Positions 63,764 to 64,000 of a stretch of 64,000 nucleotides of DNA are shown here, one piece after another. Position numbers and translations under genes: made by a program. Numbering within the stretch: position 1 is the first letter of the stretch; every line of letters starts with the position of its first letter. Below the pieces are notes generated by a model. The model saw only the letters and a list, made by a program, of their open reading frames with translations. It was not told where the DNA came from and did no database searches. The stretch is from assembly GCA_016714165.1 (NCBI GenBank), contig JADJNU010000001.1:1798001-1862000 (forward strand), in the 5' to 3' direction. The DNA is from Bdellovibrionales bacterium. Lineage in GTDB: Bacteria > Bdellovibrionota > Bdellovibrionia > Bdellovibrionales > UBA1609.

Positions 63764-64000
63764 ATGAGCAAGAAAAATACGAATCCAAATGAAAGTTTGA
63801 CCAATCCTCTTCTGAAGCGATCCGAGATTAGGCATTGCGCCATTCCTTTTCCGGAGATAAAGGCTGGACATTTTCTTCCGGCCCTCAAGGAGAGCATAGC
63901 CGAGGCTAAATCTCAGATTGAGAAGGTTCGCGATCGAAACGAGCCACCGACTTTCTCAAATACAATCGAAGCCTTAGAATTGATTGGCGACAATGTCGAT
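63764..64000 (+). CDS. M3 family oligopeptidase, 5' part (partial)
   Basis: An open frame of 79 codons runs off the window. The residues CAIPFPEIKAGHFLPALKES, then IEKVRDRNEPPTFSNTIEAL, match the N-terminal region of M3 oligopeptidases (PrlC/OpdA and Dcp), where P..FPEI...HFLPAL and PPTFxNTIEALE are conserved. The HExxH zinc site lies beyond the window, so the subfamily cannot be fixed. Confidence 0.8.
   Translation, partial: MSKKNTNPNESLTNPLLKRSEIRHCAIPFPEIKAGHFLPALKESIAEAKSQIEKVRDRNEPPTFSNTIEALELIGDNVD

Overview
The window looks like a chromosome segment of a Gram-negative bacterium of the Bdellovibrio lineage (Bdellovibrionota) or a close relative. The evidence is a gltDEFGH-like gliding/focal-adhesion operon, many signal-peptide outer-membrane beta-barrels and lipoproteins, TPR, GYF and PilZ proteins, a Ser/Thr kinase with a PEGA domain, an MlaE-F-D lipid transporter without MlaB or MlaC, and moderate G+C (about 47% in one hand-counted line; much lower than in myxobacteria). 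The taxon is an inference from gene content. I saw no rRNA, tRNA, CRISPR array, insertion sequence or prophage.

Layout. 1-2472 (+): the end of a glycan-biosynthesis-like run with a partial gene, two class I methyltransferases and a frame-broken glycosyltransferase. 2539-17506 (-): one long gene train. It begins with gltD-, gltE-, gltF-, gltG- and gltH-like genes (two TPR proteins, a small exported protein, an FHA/TonB-like protein, an outer-membrane barrel). It continues with an exported TPR protein, a frame-broken coiled-coil protein, an exported protein with a threonine-repeat tail, an unrecognised protein, an EVE protein and a TolB-like propeller. 17731-18600 (-) is a double-GYF plus PilZ protein. 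18879-19610 (+) is a HAD hydrolase.

19694-33703 (-) is a tightly packed 11-gene run: histidine-kinase-like protein, receiver/GGDEF-like protein, alr, mlaE, mlaF, mlaD, purH, GYF-TPR membrane protein, lipoprotein, yhaM, rsmI. The two signalling proteins at its head lack key catalytic residues. nadB is divergent at 33891 with a clear promoter. 35524-40113 holds a barrel, a frame-broken lysophospholipase, a lipoprotein, an AT-rich exported methyltransferase-like gene and a subtilisin-like protease. 40147-46001 (-) encodes an AddB/AddA-type helicase-nuclease pair. 46034-53249 is a locus of three related outer-membrane barrels, two exported lipoproteins and small envelope proteins. 53251-64000 holds a frame-broken coaE, a Ser/Thr kinase, an acyl-CoA synthetase, two exported proteins, hflX, an arylsulfotransferase-like protein, a Cys-rich lipoprotein and the start of an M3 peptidase.

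Five genes are interrupted by a single reading-frame change. Four need one added base next to a short homopolymer and one has an apparent extra base. One of the five is coaE, normally essential, so assembly or sequencing indels are the simplest explanation for at least some. Programmed or transcriptional slippage is an alternative for the A7 site at 8013-8019. The most unusual biological signals are the pseudo-two-component pair, the extended glt-like operon, the barrel/lipoprotein family locus and the exported methyltransferase-like gene.
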